49,953 nt of DNA, taken from NCBI GenBank assembly GCA_016178055.1, contig JACOUC010000039.1:1-49953 (forward strand). The letters run 5' to 3'. The notes under the pieces are model-generated. The model had not been told where the DNA came from. It saw nothing but the letters and a program-made list of their open reading frames with translations, and did not search any database. Of the stretch, positions 31,301 through 41,600 are shown piece after piece (the stretch's first letter is position 1; each line of letters opens with the position of its first letter). Position numbers and translations under genes: made by a program. Source of the stretch: Chlamydiota bacterium (GTDB lineage: Bacteria > Auribacterota > JACPWU01).

Positions 31301-33541
31301 ATGAAAAAATGGAATCATTTATTTCCGCTGTTTCTTCTGACATTTTTTTTGGAACTTCCTGCCATGGCCACTGAAAAGAATATGGATAAAACAAATCCTC
31401 GTCTCATTAACTCTCCGAGCGCCTACTTGAGAAGCGCAGCTCATCAACCGATCGAATGGTATCCGTGGGGTGAAGAAGCTTTTCAAAAAGCTCAAAAGGA
31501 AGATAAACCGATTCTTTTAGACATTGGCGCTGTTTGGTGTCACTGGTGTCATGTGATGGACCAGGAGAGTTATGAAAATCCAGAGGTTGCAAAAATCATT
31601 CAGAAATATTTTATTCCGATTAAAGTCGATCGCGATGAAAGACCGGATGTGGATCAGCGCTATCAAGAGGCTGTGGCGGCTATTTCTGGGCAGGGAGGCT
31701 GGCCTTTGACAGCTTTTCTTACACCCCAAGGAGAGGCCTTTTATGGAGGGACCTTTTTCCCAGCGGAAGATCGGTCAGGGATGCCGGGCATGAAAAATCT
31801 TCTTCCAAAAATTGCCGAGCTTTATCAAAAGAAAAAAGAGAGTCTCGAAAAAGATGCGAAGGAATTAACTTTGAGTTTGAGCTCTTTTCAAGAAGGGCGC
31901 GATCAGTCGGGAGAAATTTCGGCTGAGTTGATCGATACAATTTTACAGAATATGTCTCGATCGCTTGACGCAAAATATGGAGGCTTCGGGCGAAATCCAA
32001 AATTTCCGGATTCAGGGGCTTTAGAGTTTTTACTCGAAGAGTCCATTCAAAAAGGGGACTCAAAAATTTTGGATTTTTTTAAGATGACATTAGAAGCCAT
32101 GTCACGTGGAGGAATCCATGATCAGTTGGGTGGGGCCTTCCACCGATATTCTGTCGATCGGGAATGGAAGGTTCCTCACTTTGAAGTCATGCTGGATGTG
32201 AATGCAGGTCTCTTGGAAAATTTTGCTCATGCCTATCAGGTGACCCAGGAAAAATTTTTTAAAGAGACGACAACCCGTCTATTTCAATTCATACAGGAGG
32301 AATTTTCCGATCAGGAAAAAGGAGGGTTCTATGCCAGTCAGGATGCCGATACCCTTGGGGATGAGGATGGGCATTATTATCGCTGGACTGTTTCAGAAAT
32401 TAAATCGGTTTTGGATTTATTGACTTTTCGGGTGATGGAGCGTTATTGGGGGCTTGAAGATTCTGGGAAAAATCAGAAAAATATCTTATCTCTTGCCAAA
32501 GACGCAAGCGAAATAGCCCAGTCGATGAAGCTTGAATTGAAAGAAGTTGAAGCCCTCATTGAAAACGGAAAGGCTTTATTAAAGGCTTCGCGCGATCATC
32601 GGGGAAAACCGTCGATTGATAAAAATATTTATATTAATTGGAATGCAATGATGGTTTGCGCCTACTTTGAGGTTTTTAAGGCGCTGGGGTTTGAGGAGGG
32701 AAAGACGTTTGCTTTAAAAACAGTCGATTTTTTATGGGACCATGCCTATATTCCTGGCGAGGGGATGTCCCATAGCATTCATGATGGAAAACCATGGGTG
32801 AAAAATGTTTTAGATGATCAGGCCCAAATGGCCCATGCCTGCTGGCAAGCCTATGAAATGACGGGAGACGTTAAGTATCGGGATCATGTGATTGAGCTCA
32901 TTCATTTTTGCATTGAAAAATTTTGGGATTCAAAAGGAGGATTTTTTGATACGATTCCTGAAAAGGAAAGTTTAGGACTTTTAAAACATCAGCATAAATC
33001 CTTTGAAGATAATCCGACTCCTGCGGCCAATCCTATTTTGGCCATGGTGCTTGATCATCTTTACTGGCTGACCGGAAATAAATTGTATCGCGAGAAAGCT
33101 GAAGAAACGTTAAAAGCGTTTGCTCCATCAGCCGAAAAAGGTGGGACGGAAGTTGCAACGTATGTACGGGCCTTGGCATTTCATTTAGAAGATCCGGTTA
33201 AAGTTGCGGTGGTGGGAAAGAAAGAGGAGCCGTCCTTTCGATTTCTTGTTTGGGCAGCCCATCAGGTCTATCGGCCTCATAAAATGGTTCTACCGATGGG
33301 AAAAGAGGCAGGGAGTGATTCAGTTTTATCAGAAGATTTGAGAATGCAAATCCGTTCTCAAGAAAACGCTGAGGAAGCCGTCGCCTTTCTTTGTGCAAGC
33401 CGCTCCTGCGCTCCTCCAACGGATCAGGTTGAAGAATTAAAGAAAACAATTAAGACTTTTGGATTAAAACTACAGACCAGAGACCAGAGACCGAAGAACA
33501 GAGACCAGAGACTAGAGACCAGAGACTTAAAAGGTTCGTAG
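31301..33541 (+). CDS. Exported DUF255 thioredoxin-fold protein (YyaL/SPATA20-like)
   Basis: A protein of 746 residues. It begins with a signal peptide (MKKWNHLFPLFLLTFFLELPAMA), then the DUF255 thioredoxin domain (about 30-190): SPSAYLRSAAHQPIEWYPWGEEAF, AVWCHWCHVMDQESYEN and GQGGWPLTAFLTPQG. The rest is an alpha/alpha toroid like N-acylglucosamine epimerases (SQDADTLGDEDGHYY). Most relatives I know are cytoplasmic, so the signal peptide is unusual. The CxxC is CHWC. The last 25 residues (TRDQRPKNRDQRLETRDLKG) are encoded by a tandem word repeat at 33470-33535 and are not part of the family. The substrate is unknown. Confidence 0.9.
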   Translation: MKKWNHLFPLFLLTFFLELPAMATEKNMDKTNPRLINSPSAYLRSAAHQPIEWYPWGEEAFQKAQKEDKPILLDIGAVWCHWCHVMDQESYENPEVAKIIQKYFIPIKVDRDERPDVDQRYQEAVAAISGQGGWPLTAFLTPQGEAFYGGTFFPAEDRSGMPGMKNLLPKIAELYQKKKESLEKDAKELTLSLSSFQEGRDQSGEISAELIDTILQNMSRSLDAKYGGFGRNPKFPDSGALEFLLEESIQKGDSKILDFFKMTLEAMSRGGIHDQLGGAFHRYSVDREWKVPHFEVMLDVNAGLLENFAHAYQVTQEKFFKETTTRLFQFIQEEFSDQEKGGFYASQDADTLGDEDGHYYRWTVSEIKSVLDLLTFRVMERYWGLEDSGKNQKNILSLAKDASEIAQSMKLELKEVEALIENGKALLKASRDHRGKPSIDKNIYINWNAMMVCAYFEVFKALGFEEGKTFALKTVDFLWDHAYIPGEGMSHSIHDGKPWVKNVLDDQAQMAHACWQAYEMTGDVKYRDHVIELIHFCIEKFWDSKGGFFDTIPEKESLGLLKHQHKSFEDNPTPAANPILAMVLDHLYWLTGNKLYREKAEETLKAFAPSAEKGGTEVATYVRALAFHLEDPVKVAVVGKKEEPSFRFLVWAAHQVYRPHKMVLPMGKEAGSDSVLSEDLRMQIRSQENAEEAVAFLCASRSCAPPTDQVEELKKTIKTFGLKLQTRDQRPKNRDQRLETRDLKGS

Positions 33542-33582
33542 TCCATGGTATAGTCTGTGGTCCGTAGTCTGTGGTCTATTTG
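33470..33582. repeat. Palindromic word repeat, GACC/GGTC family, second copy
   Basis: The left arm is about eight copies of AGAGACC or AGAGACT words; the right arm is AGTCCATGGTATAGTCTGTG then GTCCGTAGTCTGTGGTC. Arms are complementary in style. The left arm is translated as the C-terminal tail of the DUF255 protein. The segment matches 4471-4553 in reverse orientation. Confidence 0.65.
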
Positions 33583-33591
33583 GGAATCTAA

Positions 33592-34590
33592 ATGAACTAT
33601 CTTGAATTATCAGAAAGAGTTTTGAAGGGAAAGTCTATTACGCGTGACGAAGCTCGGAATGTTCTCCAGGCCCCTGCCAAAGATTTTGAAAAGGTGTTGG
33701 AGGCAGTTCTTCCGGTCCGAGAACATTTTCATGGTCGAAGGGTCAAGCTATGTCTTTTACAAAATACCCGAAGCGGGCTTTGCCCCGAGGATTGTCATTA
33801 CTGTTCTCAGTCGGTGATTTCAAAAGCCCCGATTGAAAAATACGGCCTCCTTCCTCAAAAAACATTGCTCGAAGCTGCTGATAAAGCTGTGAAATCAGGG
33901 GCTAAACGTTTTTGTATGGTCACCAGTGGGCGAGGTCCCAGCGATCGAGATATTGACCATTTGGTCGAAGTGGTGGGTGCTGTTAAAGAGAAATACCCGA
34001 CCCTTGAAATTTGTTGTTCCTTAGGGCTCATGGATCTTCCTAAAGCCAAGAGGCTAAAAGAAAGCGGTGTAGGTTGGGTGAATCATAATCTCAATACCTC
34101 CGAGCGATTTTATCCTGAAATTTGTAAAACTCATACCTATGAAGACCGCTTAAATACGCTTCAAGCGGTTAAAGCCGCTGGTCTTTCCACGTGCTCAGGA
34201 GGAATTATTGGAATGGGGGAAACAGACGAGGATATTCTTGATTTGGCTTTTACAGTCCGGGACATAGATATTGATTCTATTCCCCTTAATTTTCTTCATC
34301 CCATCGATGGGACCCCGCTCAATGGGGCGAAATTTCTTGATCCTGTAAAAGGGATTCTGGCTCTTTGCGTTTTTCGATTTTTGAACCCTGAAAAAGAAGT
34401 TCGGGCGGCTGGGGGACGAGAATTTAATCTAAAAGAGCTTCAGCGATTTGTGATTTATCCAGCCAATTCTATTTTTGTGGAAGGATATTTGACGACACCA
34501 GGGCAACAGGCCATCGAGGCTCGTCAAATGATTGAGGGCATGGGTTTTGAAGTAGAAGAAAGTAAGGAATTTAAACATGGCTCAAAATAA
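33592..34590 (+). CDS. bioB: Biotin synthase
   Basis: A 332-residue radical SAM enzyme that inserts sulfur into dethiobiotin. The 4Fe-4S motif GLCPEDCHYCSQS (about residues 62-74) is canonical. Other blocks are CSLGLMDLPKAKRLKESGVGWVNHNLNTSERFYP and IIGMGETDEDILDL with PLNFLHPIDGTPL. No bioA, bioD or bioF is in the window. The last 14 bases overlap the start of the glucan phosphorylase gene, so the two are co-transcribed although unrelated in pathway. Confidence 0.96.
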   Translation: MNYLELSERVLKGKSITRDEARNVLQAPAKDFEKVLEAVLPVREHFHGRRVKLCLLQNTRSGLCPEDCHYCSQSVISKAPIEKYGLLPQKTLLEAADKAVKSGAKRFCMVTSGRGPSDRDIDHLVEVVGAVKEKYPTLEICCSLGLMDLPKAKRLKESGVGWVNHNLNTSERFYPEICKTHTYEDRLNTLQAVKAAGLSTCSGGIIGMGETDEDILDLAFTVRDIDIDSIPLNFLHPIDGTPLNGAKFLDPVKGILALCVFRFLNPEKEVRAAGGREFNLKELQRFVIYPANSIFVEGYLTTPGQQAIEARQMIEGMGFEVEESKEFKHGSK

Positions 34591-36571
34591 AATTTTGTCT
34601 CAGATTGAACATTTGGAGACACGCTATAAAGAGGACATTAAAGGGGATTCTTATTTTGGGAGACCTTTCTCTGTTCTTAAGAGAGCAGAGGAGAAACTCA
34701 GTTCTTCTTCAGTAAGGTCCGTGGCCTATTTTTCCATGGAATATGGAATTGCTCCCAATATTTATCGTCCCTTTACAGGAACCCATGTTCATCAGAGAAT
34801 GACCCATTATCCGCATGAAGTTTTTTCAAATTTGAGGGCGATGGATTATTTTCATAAGTTGAAAGTGGAACGTCCTCCTGACCTTCCTATCTATAGCGGA
34901 GGACTGGGTGTTTTAGCGGGGGATACTTTAAAGAGTGCTGCTGATTTAGGCATTTCTCTTGTGGGGGTGGGTATTTTATGGCATGAGGGATATTTTGAGC
35001 AAAAATTTCTCTTTCATGATGGGCAAATTCCCATGCCGCTTCTCTGGGACCCTTATTCTTTGCCGGGGCTCGTCCCTTTAAAGAATCGGGTTAAGATTCA
35101 ACTGAAAGAAGATACGATTTTTCTCAAACTTTGGAAATATCATATTTATAGTCATGATGATCAACATGTGATTCCTCTGGTTCTCTTGGATTCCCATCTT
35201 CCTGAGAATACCGAGTCCAATCGAAAATTGACGTATAGACTCTATCGCAGTGACGATGAATGGTGGAAATTTTTGCAGAGAACCATTTTAGGGGTTGGAG
35301 GGATGCTTGCTCTGGAAGAGTTGGGTTATGCGATTGATTGGTACCATCTGAATGAAGGACATGCGGCCTTTGCCTATATTGAAAAGGCCAGCGGTTTGAG
35401 CGAAGAGGATTGTCGAAAGCTCCAGAAGAAATTTGGATACACCTGTCATACCCCTGTTGCGGCAGGTCATGATCGCTTTCCGGTGACGCTTGCAGAAAAA
35501 ATCCTTCCCCCTGAACATATGAATTTAGTTCGCAAATTAAGCATGGATCCTCATCAGCAGGGCATGATCAATCTCACACGCCTGGCCATGAATGCCACTT
35601 GTCAGATCAATGCCGTCTCTCAACTTCATGGAAAAGTAACCCGTCTTCAATTCCCTGATTTTCAAGAGAAACTTCTGGCCATTACAAACGGGGTTCATCA
35701 TTTAACCTGGATTTCTCAATCGATTGCCACTCTTTTAGATGAGTATCAAGCTAAAATTGGACCTTGGCGGAAGGATCCAACCACGCTTAAGAATGTAATG
35801 AAATTGGCCGATGATACCCCCTTCAGAGAAAAACTTTGGCAGGCGCATCAGGAAAATAAAACCAATCTGTGTAAGTTACTAGACCCTTGGAAACTGGATA
35901 AAGATGTTTTTACCATCTGCTGGGCCAGAAGAATTGCGGGTTATAAGAGGCCCGGACTTTTGTTGCATTATCCTGAACGCTTGATAGAAATTGCACGACG
36001 TGTCGGACGGATTCAAATTTTAATTGCAGGTAAGGCCCATCCGAATGATAATGTTGGGCGAGGGATTATCAGTGATATTCTATCGCGAATCGATAAGTTG
36101 AATATGATGTATCATGATGTGAAAATTATCATGCTTGAGAATTATGATACCTATTTTGGTAAGCTTCTTACGAGTTCCGCAGACGTTTGGCTCAATAATC
36201 CTTTGCCTCCTTTTGAGGCCTCTGGAACCAGTGGAATGAAGGCCATTTTAAATGGGGTCCTTCAATTAAGCACGTTAGATGGGTGGGTCGCTGAAGCCGC
36301 TGACGCTGAAATTGGTAAAATTTTTGGGTTTCGCTCAGAGGGGGGGATGGTTGAAAGTGAACACTTTCTAAGAATGGATGATGATGCGAATGCCCTTTAT
36401 CAGGCGCTTGAAGAATTGGTTAAACTTTATTATCACACGCACAGAAAAGATTCTGTTCAAGCCGACTCAGAATGGATTGACATGATGATTCGATGTATTG
36501 CCGAGGCAGGTTTTTTTAATACTCATCGAATGGTGAAAGAATACTCTGAAAAAATGTGGAAGATGAGTTAG
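34577..36571 (+). CDS. glgP: Alpha-glucan phosphorylase
   Basis: A 664-residue GT35 phosphorylase of the short bacterial type, releasing glucose-1-phosphate from glycogen or maltodextrin. Visible: SVAYFSMEYGIAPNIYRPF, YSGGLGVLAGDTLKSAADLG, YHLNEGHAAFAYIE, TNGVHHLTWIS and WARRIAGYKRP. The PLP-lysine block PLPPFEASGTSGMKAILNG is at about residues 544-562. It could cooperate with the GH15-like enzyme that is broken at the start of the window. It ends in TAG, which shows amber is used as a normal stop here. Confidence 0.95.
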   Translation: MAQNKILSQIEHLETRYKEDIKGDSYFGRPFSVLKRAEEKLSSSSVRSVAYFSMEYGIAPNIYRPFTGTHVHQRMTHYPHEVFSNLRAMDYFHKLKVERPPDLPIYSGGLGVLAGDTLKSAADLGISLVGVGILWHEGYFEQKFLFHDGQIPMPLLWDPYSLPGLVPLKNRVKIQLKEDTIFLKLWKYHIYSHDDQHVIPLVLLDSHLPENTESNRKLTYRLYRSDDEWWKFLQRTILGVGGMLALEELGYAIDWYHLNEGHAAFAYIEKASGLSEEDCRKLQKKFGYTCHTPVAAGHDRFPVTLAEKILPPEHMNLVRKLSMDPHQQGMINLTRLAMNATCQINAVSQLHGKVTRLQFPDFQEKLLAITNGVHHLTWISQSIATLLDEYQAKIGPWRKDPTTLKNVMKLADDTPFREKLWQAHQENKTNLCKLLDPWKLDKDVFTICWARRIAGYKRPGLLLHYPERLIEIARRVGRIQILIAGKAHPNDNVGRGIISDILSRIDKLNMMYHDVKIIMLENYDTYFGKLLTSSADVWLNNPLPPFEASGTSGMKAILNGVLQLSTLDGWVAEAADAEIGKIFGFRSEGGMVESEHFLRMDDDANALYQALEELVKLYYHTHRKDSVQADSEWIDMMIRCIAEAGFFNTHRMVKEYSEKMWKMS

Positions 36572-36608
36572 CTCATATCAATAATAAAAATTGAATGGAA
36601 ACGGGGTC

Positions 36609-36777
36609 TGGCGCAAATTTGGGGTCCCTTCGTCCTCGGACCTCGTGGTTCCAGCGACCAGGGTCCGGCAAAAATTTTTTGTGTGGGATAGAAGAAGTTC
36701 AGGGTAAGGTAAAAGAGGGGTGCCTTTGCCTTCGTCCACTGAGGGCCTGCGGGCGAAGGGACCCCAAATTTGCGCCA
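36609..36777. repeat. 169-base element with perfect 24-base terminal inverted repeats
   Basis: The ends 36609-36632 (TGGCGCAAATTTGGGGTCCC then TTCG) and 36754-36777 are exact reverse complements. The interior is GC-richer than its surroundings and has no credible gene. The shape is that of a miniature inverted-repeat element or a very long hairpin. It lies between the glucan phosphorylase and OsmC genes and touches the next hairpin repeat. Confidence 0.8.
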
Positions 36778-36782
36778 CCTGT

Positions 36783-36815
36783 ATTGCGATGATCTCGAAG
36801 GATCATTGAAATTAA
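36783..36815 (+). repeat. Hairpin repeat, copy 3
   Basis: ATTGCGATGATCTCGAAGGA followed by TCATTGAAATTAA matches the core and right flank of the 40-base repeat at 28028 and 29081; the left flank is partly replaced by the neighbouring inverted-repeat element. It lies 15 bases before the OsmC ribosome site region. Confidence 0.75.
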
Positions 36816-36829
36816 TAAGGAAGAAGAAT

Positions 36830-37261
36830 ATGGTCGAAATTCTGATTGAATATGAAGGGGACTTGCATTGTTCGGCACTTCATGGGCCTAGCAAGGCTAC
36901 TCTTTCGACCGATGCGCCGGTTGATAATCAGGGCCGAGGGGAAAGTTTTTCGCCCACAGACCTTTTAGCAACGGCTTTGGGAACTTGTATGGCAACCATG
37001 ATGGGTATTTTTGCGAAGCGCCGTGGAATCGAACTTAAGGGGATGAAGGTCCGTGTCGAAAAACATATGCAGGAAGCCCCTCGCCGCGTACAGAAATTAG
37101 ACGTGAACATTTATGTTCCGGTAAAGTTAGGGGAAAAAGAGCAGCAAGCCCTGGAAGCCGCTGCCCTGAGCTGCCCCGTTCACAAGAGTCTTCATCCTGC
37201 AATGGAAATTCCGATTCATTTTCATTATCCAGAAAATTCAGTTGTAAGCGATAAGCAATAA
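36830..37261 (+). CDS. OsmC family peroxide-reducing protein
   Basis: A 143-residue OsmC/Ohr-fold protein. The two catalytic Cys are in ATALGTCMATMMGIF (about residue 51) and ALSCPVHKSLHP (about residue 122). It also has PTDLLATALGTC, typical of the YhfA/OsmC subgroup. Members reduce organic or inorganic peroxides. ATG 36830 follows AAGGAAG. The SirB1-like gene starts 30 bases downstream. Confidence 0.9.
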   Translation: MVEILIEYEGDLHCSALHGPSKATLSTDAPVDNQGRGESFSPTDLLATALGTCMATMMGIFAKRRGIELKGMKVRVEKHMQEAPRRVQKLDVNIYVPVKLGEKEQQALEAAALSCPVHKSLHPAMEIPIHFHYPENSVVSDKQ

Positions 37262-37291
37262 GTTATCATTCATTTATTGATAAAGGACAAG

Positions 37292-38137
37292 ATGGCCAAC
37301 GAAACTCAACTTCCCTATCTTCTCAAACTTTTGGATGACGATTCACCTGTCGTTCAGGAAGCGATTTTGAAAGAGCTGCGTGCTTTAGGCCCGCGACTCG
37401 AAGAGGCCCTTATCCATTTGCCAGAGCCTCCTACCCCGATCCAAAAAAAGGTTCTTCAAGATATTCTTCAAGCCGAAAGCCGCCAATGGCTACAGGAAGC
37501 GTGGTCAAGCTGGTTTTTTTTAAAAGGAGAAAAAGCAAAATTAGAAATGGCGATGAGTCTCTTGGCCCAGTTTCAATATGAAAGAAATGGAGTGCATCCT
37601 CCCCTAGAATCTTTGCTTGATGATTTAGCCCATGAGTACTTGACTCTGTATGAAAAGAAAGATGCGTCAAAGCTTGCAGAGTTCTTATTTCAAACAAAGA
37701 AATTAAAAGGGGCTCCTTCTGATACAATCGAGCCCCTTCACAGTAATCTGATGTATGTCCTTGAAAAAAAATTAGGTCTTCCGATCAGTCTCACCATCAT
37801 TTATATTCTTGTTGGACATCGCCTCAGTATGGAGATTGAAGGGTGTAATTTTCCAAGACATTTTCTGGCCAGGGTTTCTCTTGAAGGGAAAATTTTTCTG
37901 GTGGATTGTTTTAATGGTGGAAAGTTTATAGATCCAAAGGAAATCATCAAAATCAATCAAAATCTATCCCCAGTGACCTATGACATCCTTCAAAATATTC
38001 CGAGCGCTACTGCCATCATCAGTCGCGTCCTAAGGAATTTAATTCATGCTTACCGTGAAAAAGAGGAACATGCAAATGGCAAACTCATGATGGTTCTTCT
38101 CGAAGATTTGGAAGAAAACAATAACTCGTTCAAATAA
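37292..38137 (+). CDS. SirB1/transglutaminase-like protein
   Basis: A protein of 281 residues. The N-terminal 80 residues look like HEAT-type helices (LLKLLDDDSPVVQEAILKEL). From about residue 140 the SirB1-type transglutaminase-like core appears: DTIEPLHSNLMYVLEKKLGLPISLTIIYILVG, GCNFPRHFLARV with the Cys and His, and FLVDCFNGGKFID. The family resembles transglutaminase-type cysteine proteases and is of uncertain function. ATG 37292 follows AAAGGA; an in-frame TTG at 37277 is possible. Confidence 0.85.
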   Translation: MANETQLPYLLKLLDDDSPVVQEAILKELRALGPRLEEALIHLPEPPTPIQKKVLQDILQAESRQWLQEAWSSWFFLKGEKAKLEMAMSLLAQFQYERNGVHPPLESLLDDLAHEYLTLYEKKDASKLAEFLFQTKKLKGAPSDTIEPLHSNLMYVLEKKLGLPISLTIIYILVGHRLSMEIEGCNFPRHFLARVSLEGKIFLVDCFNGGKFIDPKEIIKINQNLSPVTYDILQNIPSATAIISRVLRNLIHAYREKEEHANGKLMMVLLEDLEENNNSFK

Positions 38138-38208
38138 AAAATGCCGTTCATGTTCATCTCCTCAAGCATTTGATATAGAGTTAGAACTTATGATATATTA
38201 GATAGCGA

Positions 38209-38448
38209 ATGAGCCCGACAGTGTTTCGATACAAGAATTATCGTTTCTTTTTCTTCTCCCGTGAGGAAAAAAAGATTCACGTACACGTTTCTTGTCCAGC
38301 GGGAGAAGCAAAATTTTGGATTGAGCCCATTGTATCTTTGTGCGAACACTACCGACTGTCCTCAAAAGAGCTTCGAGAATTGCAAAATGTAGTTGAAAGG
38401 AAAAAAGATGAAATCACCCGTGCTTGGAAAAAGCACTTCTCAAGTTGA
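38209..38448 (+). CDS. DUF4160 family small protein (second copy)
   Basis: A 79-residue DUF4160 protein: MSPTVFRYKNYRFFFFSREE, KKIHVHVSCPAGEAKFWIEP and a C-terminal helix ending RAWKKHF. This is closer to the standard family than the copy at 9407-9607. It overlaps the DUF2442 gene by 41 bases. A possible promoter, TTGATA (38170-38175) and TATATT (38194-38199) with an 18-base spacer, precedes it; there is almost no ribosome site. Confidence 0.87.
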   Translation: MSPTVFRYKNYRFFFFSREEKKIHVHVSCPAGEAKFWIEPIVSLCEHYRLSSKELRELQNVVERKKDEITRAWKKHFSS

Positions 38449-38668
38449 AGTTCAAGACATTTTGCGACAGGGTCTTTGGATTTTGGTGAAAGGAGAGGAA
38501 TTTTTTCTCTCCTTTAAAGAATATCCCTGGTTTAAGAATGCTCAGGTCTCTTCGATCTATCATGTCGAACTTCTTCATCACTCCCATCTTTACTGGCCAG
38601 ATTTGGATATCGATCTTGAGTTAAAATCCCTGAAGCATCCGAAAGAATATCCATTGCTGTCTCATTGA
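38408..38668 (+). CDS. DUF2442 family protein, partner of DUF4160
   Basis: An 86-residue DUF2442 protein: ILRQGLWILVKGEEFFLSFKEYPWFKNAQVSSIYHVELLHHSHLYWPDLDIDLELKSLKHPKEYPL. The YPWF and LYWPDLDIDL motifs are standard. ATG 38408 has AAAGGA upstream and lies inside the DUF4160 gene. Together they form a toxin-antitoxin-like pair; the roles of the two partners have not been settled to my knowledge. Confidence 0.87.
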   Translation: MKSPVLGKSTSQVEVQDILRQGLWILVKGEEFFLSFKEYPWFKNAQVSSIYHVELLHHSHLYWPDLDIDLELKSLKHPKEYPLLSH

Positions 38669-38670
38669 GC

Positions 38671-41600
38671 TTAATAAGCCAAATAAGGTGACAGCCAGCG
38701 TTCCATCTCTTCAACCTTCATTCCCTTTCGACGGGCATAGTCTTCGATTTGATCTTTTCCAATTTTACCAATCGAAAAATATTTTGATTCCGAATGGGAA
38801 AAATAAAGTCCGCTCACCGAGGCGGCAGGCCACATGGAAAAATTTTCAGTGAGTTCGATCCCTGCATTTTCCTTGCATTTGAGCAAATCAAAAAGATTTT
38901 TTTTTTCGGTGTGGTCAGGACAGGCCGGATAACCGTGGGCCGGACGAATCCCTTGATATTGTTCTCGAATCAGGGCATCTGGAGTTAAATTTTCAATCTT
39001 GCTATAACCCCAGAATTCTTTTCTCACCCGTTCATGCATTCGTTCTGCCAAGGCTTCGGCGCATCGATCGGCCAGTGCTTTGATCATAATACTTGAATAA
39101 TCATCGTGATTTTTCTCGAAGTGCTCAACCCATTTTTCAATACCGATTCCTGCGGTGAGCGCAAAACAACCCAAATAATCTTTAACGCCTCTTTCCTTAG
39201 GGGCAATAAAATCACTCAAAGAAAAATTCAATTGTCCCTCTTCTTTCTCTATTTGTTGACGGAGCATATGAAAAGTAGTTATAACGCTTTCGCGTTTTTC
39301 ATCGCTGTAAAGTTCAATATCATCGCCTATCCGATTCGCTGGAAAAAATCCAATTACAGCTTGAGCCCTCAACCATTTTTCTTGAATGATTCGGTCTAAA
39401 AGTTGTTGGGCATCCTCGTAGAGTTTTTTTGCCTCGGAGCCCACTTTAGGATCGTCAAAAATTTTTGGGTATCGACCTTTCAATTCCCAGGTTACAAAAA
39501 ACATCGTCCAATCAATATAAGAGCGAATCTCTTGAAGGGGATAATCCTCAAGAATTTTCACACCTAAGAAAGAAGGGCAAGATGGAGCAGGATCAAAATT
39601 TAATTGAAGCCTCTTTTCGCGGGCTTTCTCCAGAGACAGAATTTTTCGGGTTTGGCCCGCCGCATGGGTTTTGCGAAGCTCTTCATAAGCGGTATTCGTT
39701 TTTGCGATGAAAGCTTCTTTTTCTTGAGAATTAAGAAGATTTGAAACAACGCCTACGGCACGTGAGGCATCTAAAACATGGGTGGTCGACCCTTGATAGT
39801 GAGGAGCAATTTTGACCGCCGTATGAATTCTAGAGGTGGTCGCCCCTCCAATTAAAAGAGGAAGCTTGAATCCCTCACGATCTAATTCTTTTGCCACATG
39901 AACCATTTCATCTAAAGAAGGGGTGATGAGTCCGCTTAAACCAATGATATCCACTTTTTCATCATGGGCCGTTTGAAGAATTTTAGAAGAAGGGGTCATG
40001 ACTCCCAAATCAATGACTTCATAGTTATTGCATCCTAAAACAACACCCACAATATTTTTCCCGATATCGTGAACATCCCCCTTCACAGTGGCCAGGAGGA
40101 TTTTCCCGGCCTTTTTCGATTGGGCTTCTGATTTATCTTTCTCCATAAAAGGAAGAAGATAGGCAACCGCTTTTTTCATGACGCGAGCGCTTTTAACCAC
40201 TTGAGGAAGAAACATTTTTCCTGATCCAAATAAATCTCCAACAATATTCATCCCGCTCATCAGAGGACCTTCAATGATTTGAATGGGTCTGGCATATTTC
40301 TGCCGTGCCTCTTCAACATCTTGATCAATATAATCGACCACTCCCTTCACCAAGGCATGAGACAGGCGCTCTTCGACGGTCTTCATACGCCATGAAGCTT
40401 CTTCAACAGGGGCCTTTTCTTTCTTCTTCACTGTTTGGGCAAATTGAAGTAGGCGTTCGGTGGCGTCCAGCCTCCGGTTCAAAAGAACATCTTCCACAAG
40501 CTCCAAAAAATCCTTGGGGATTTCTTCATAGACGGCCAACTGCCCCGCATTGACAATGCCCATATCCAACCCTGCTTTGATGGCATGGTAGAGAAAGGCT
40601 GAATGCATCGCCTCTCGCACGACATTGTTTCCTCGAAAGGAAAAGGAAATATTGCTCACTCCACCACTCACATACGCGTGAGGCAGTATTCGTTTAATTT
40701 CTTGCGTAGCCCTAATAAAATCAACCGCATAAGGATTGTGCTCCTCCATCCCCGTCGCAACTGTTAAAATATTCGGATCAAAGATAATATCTTGGGGAGG
40801 GATCCCTGCCCTTTTTGTTAAAACCTCATAAGACCTTTTACAAACGGCGACCTTGCTTTCGTAATCTGCGGCCTGCCCTTTTTCATCAAAGGCCATGACG
40901 ACCATGGCTGCTCCATACTGATGGATTTTTTTTGCATGTTCGATGAAGGCTTCCTCCCCCTCTTTGAGACTGATCGAGTTGACAATGGATTTTCCTTGAA
41001 CACATTTGAGGCCCGCTTCAATGACCGACCCTTTTGAAGAATCAATCATCATTGGAACCTTGGTAATGTCAGGCTCTGAGCTAAGTAAATGAAGAAAACG
41101 TGTCATCGTGGCTTCACAGTCGAGCATCCCTTCATCCATATTGATATCAATAATCTGAGCCCCGTTTTCTACTTGCTGACGGGCAATGGCAAGCCCCTTT
41201 TCAAAATCTCCTCCCAAAATAGCTTTTGAAAATTGGGGAGAACCCGTAATGTTGGTTCGCTCTCCTATATTAATAAAATTGATTCCTGCCCTGGCATTCA
41301 TGGCTTCAAGGCCGCTTAAACGCAGCATGGGTTCAATCACCGGAATTTTTCGAGGAGGAATATTTTTAACCGCTTGAGCTATTTTTTGAATATGGAGGGG
41401 GGTGGTTCCACAACAACCGCCAACAATATTGACCCATCCTTTTTGAGCAAAATTTTTAATTAAATGCGCCATTTCTTCTGCGGTTTGATCATACGCTGCA
41501 AATTGGTTGGGAAGCCCCGCATTGGGATAACAGCTCACAAAACAAGAGGCAATCCCGGACAGCTCTTCTAAATAAGGGCCCATTTCTTTTGCCCCTAAGG

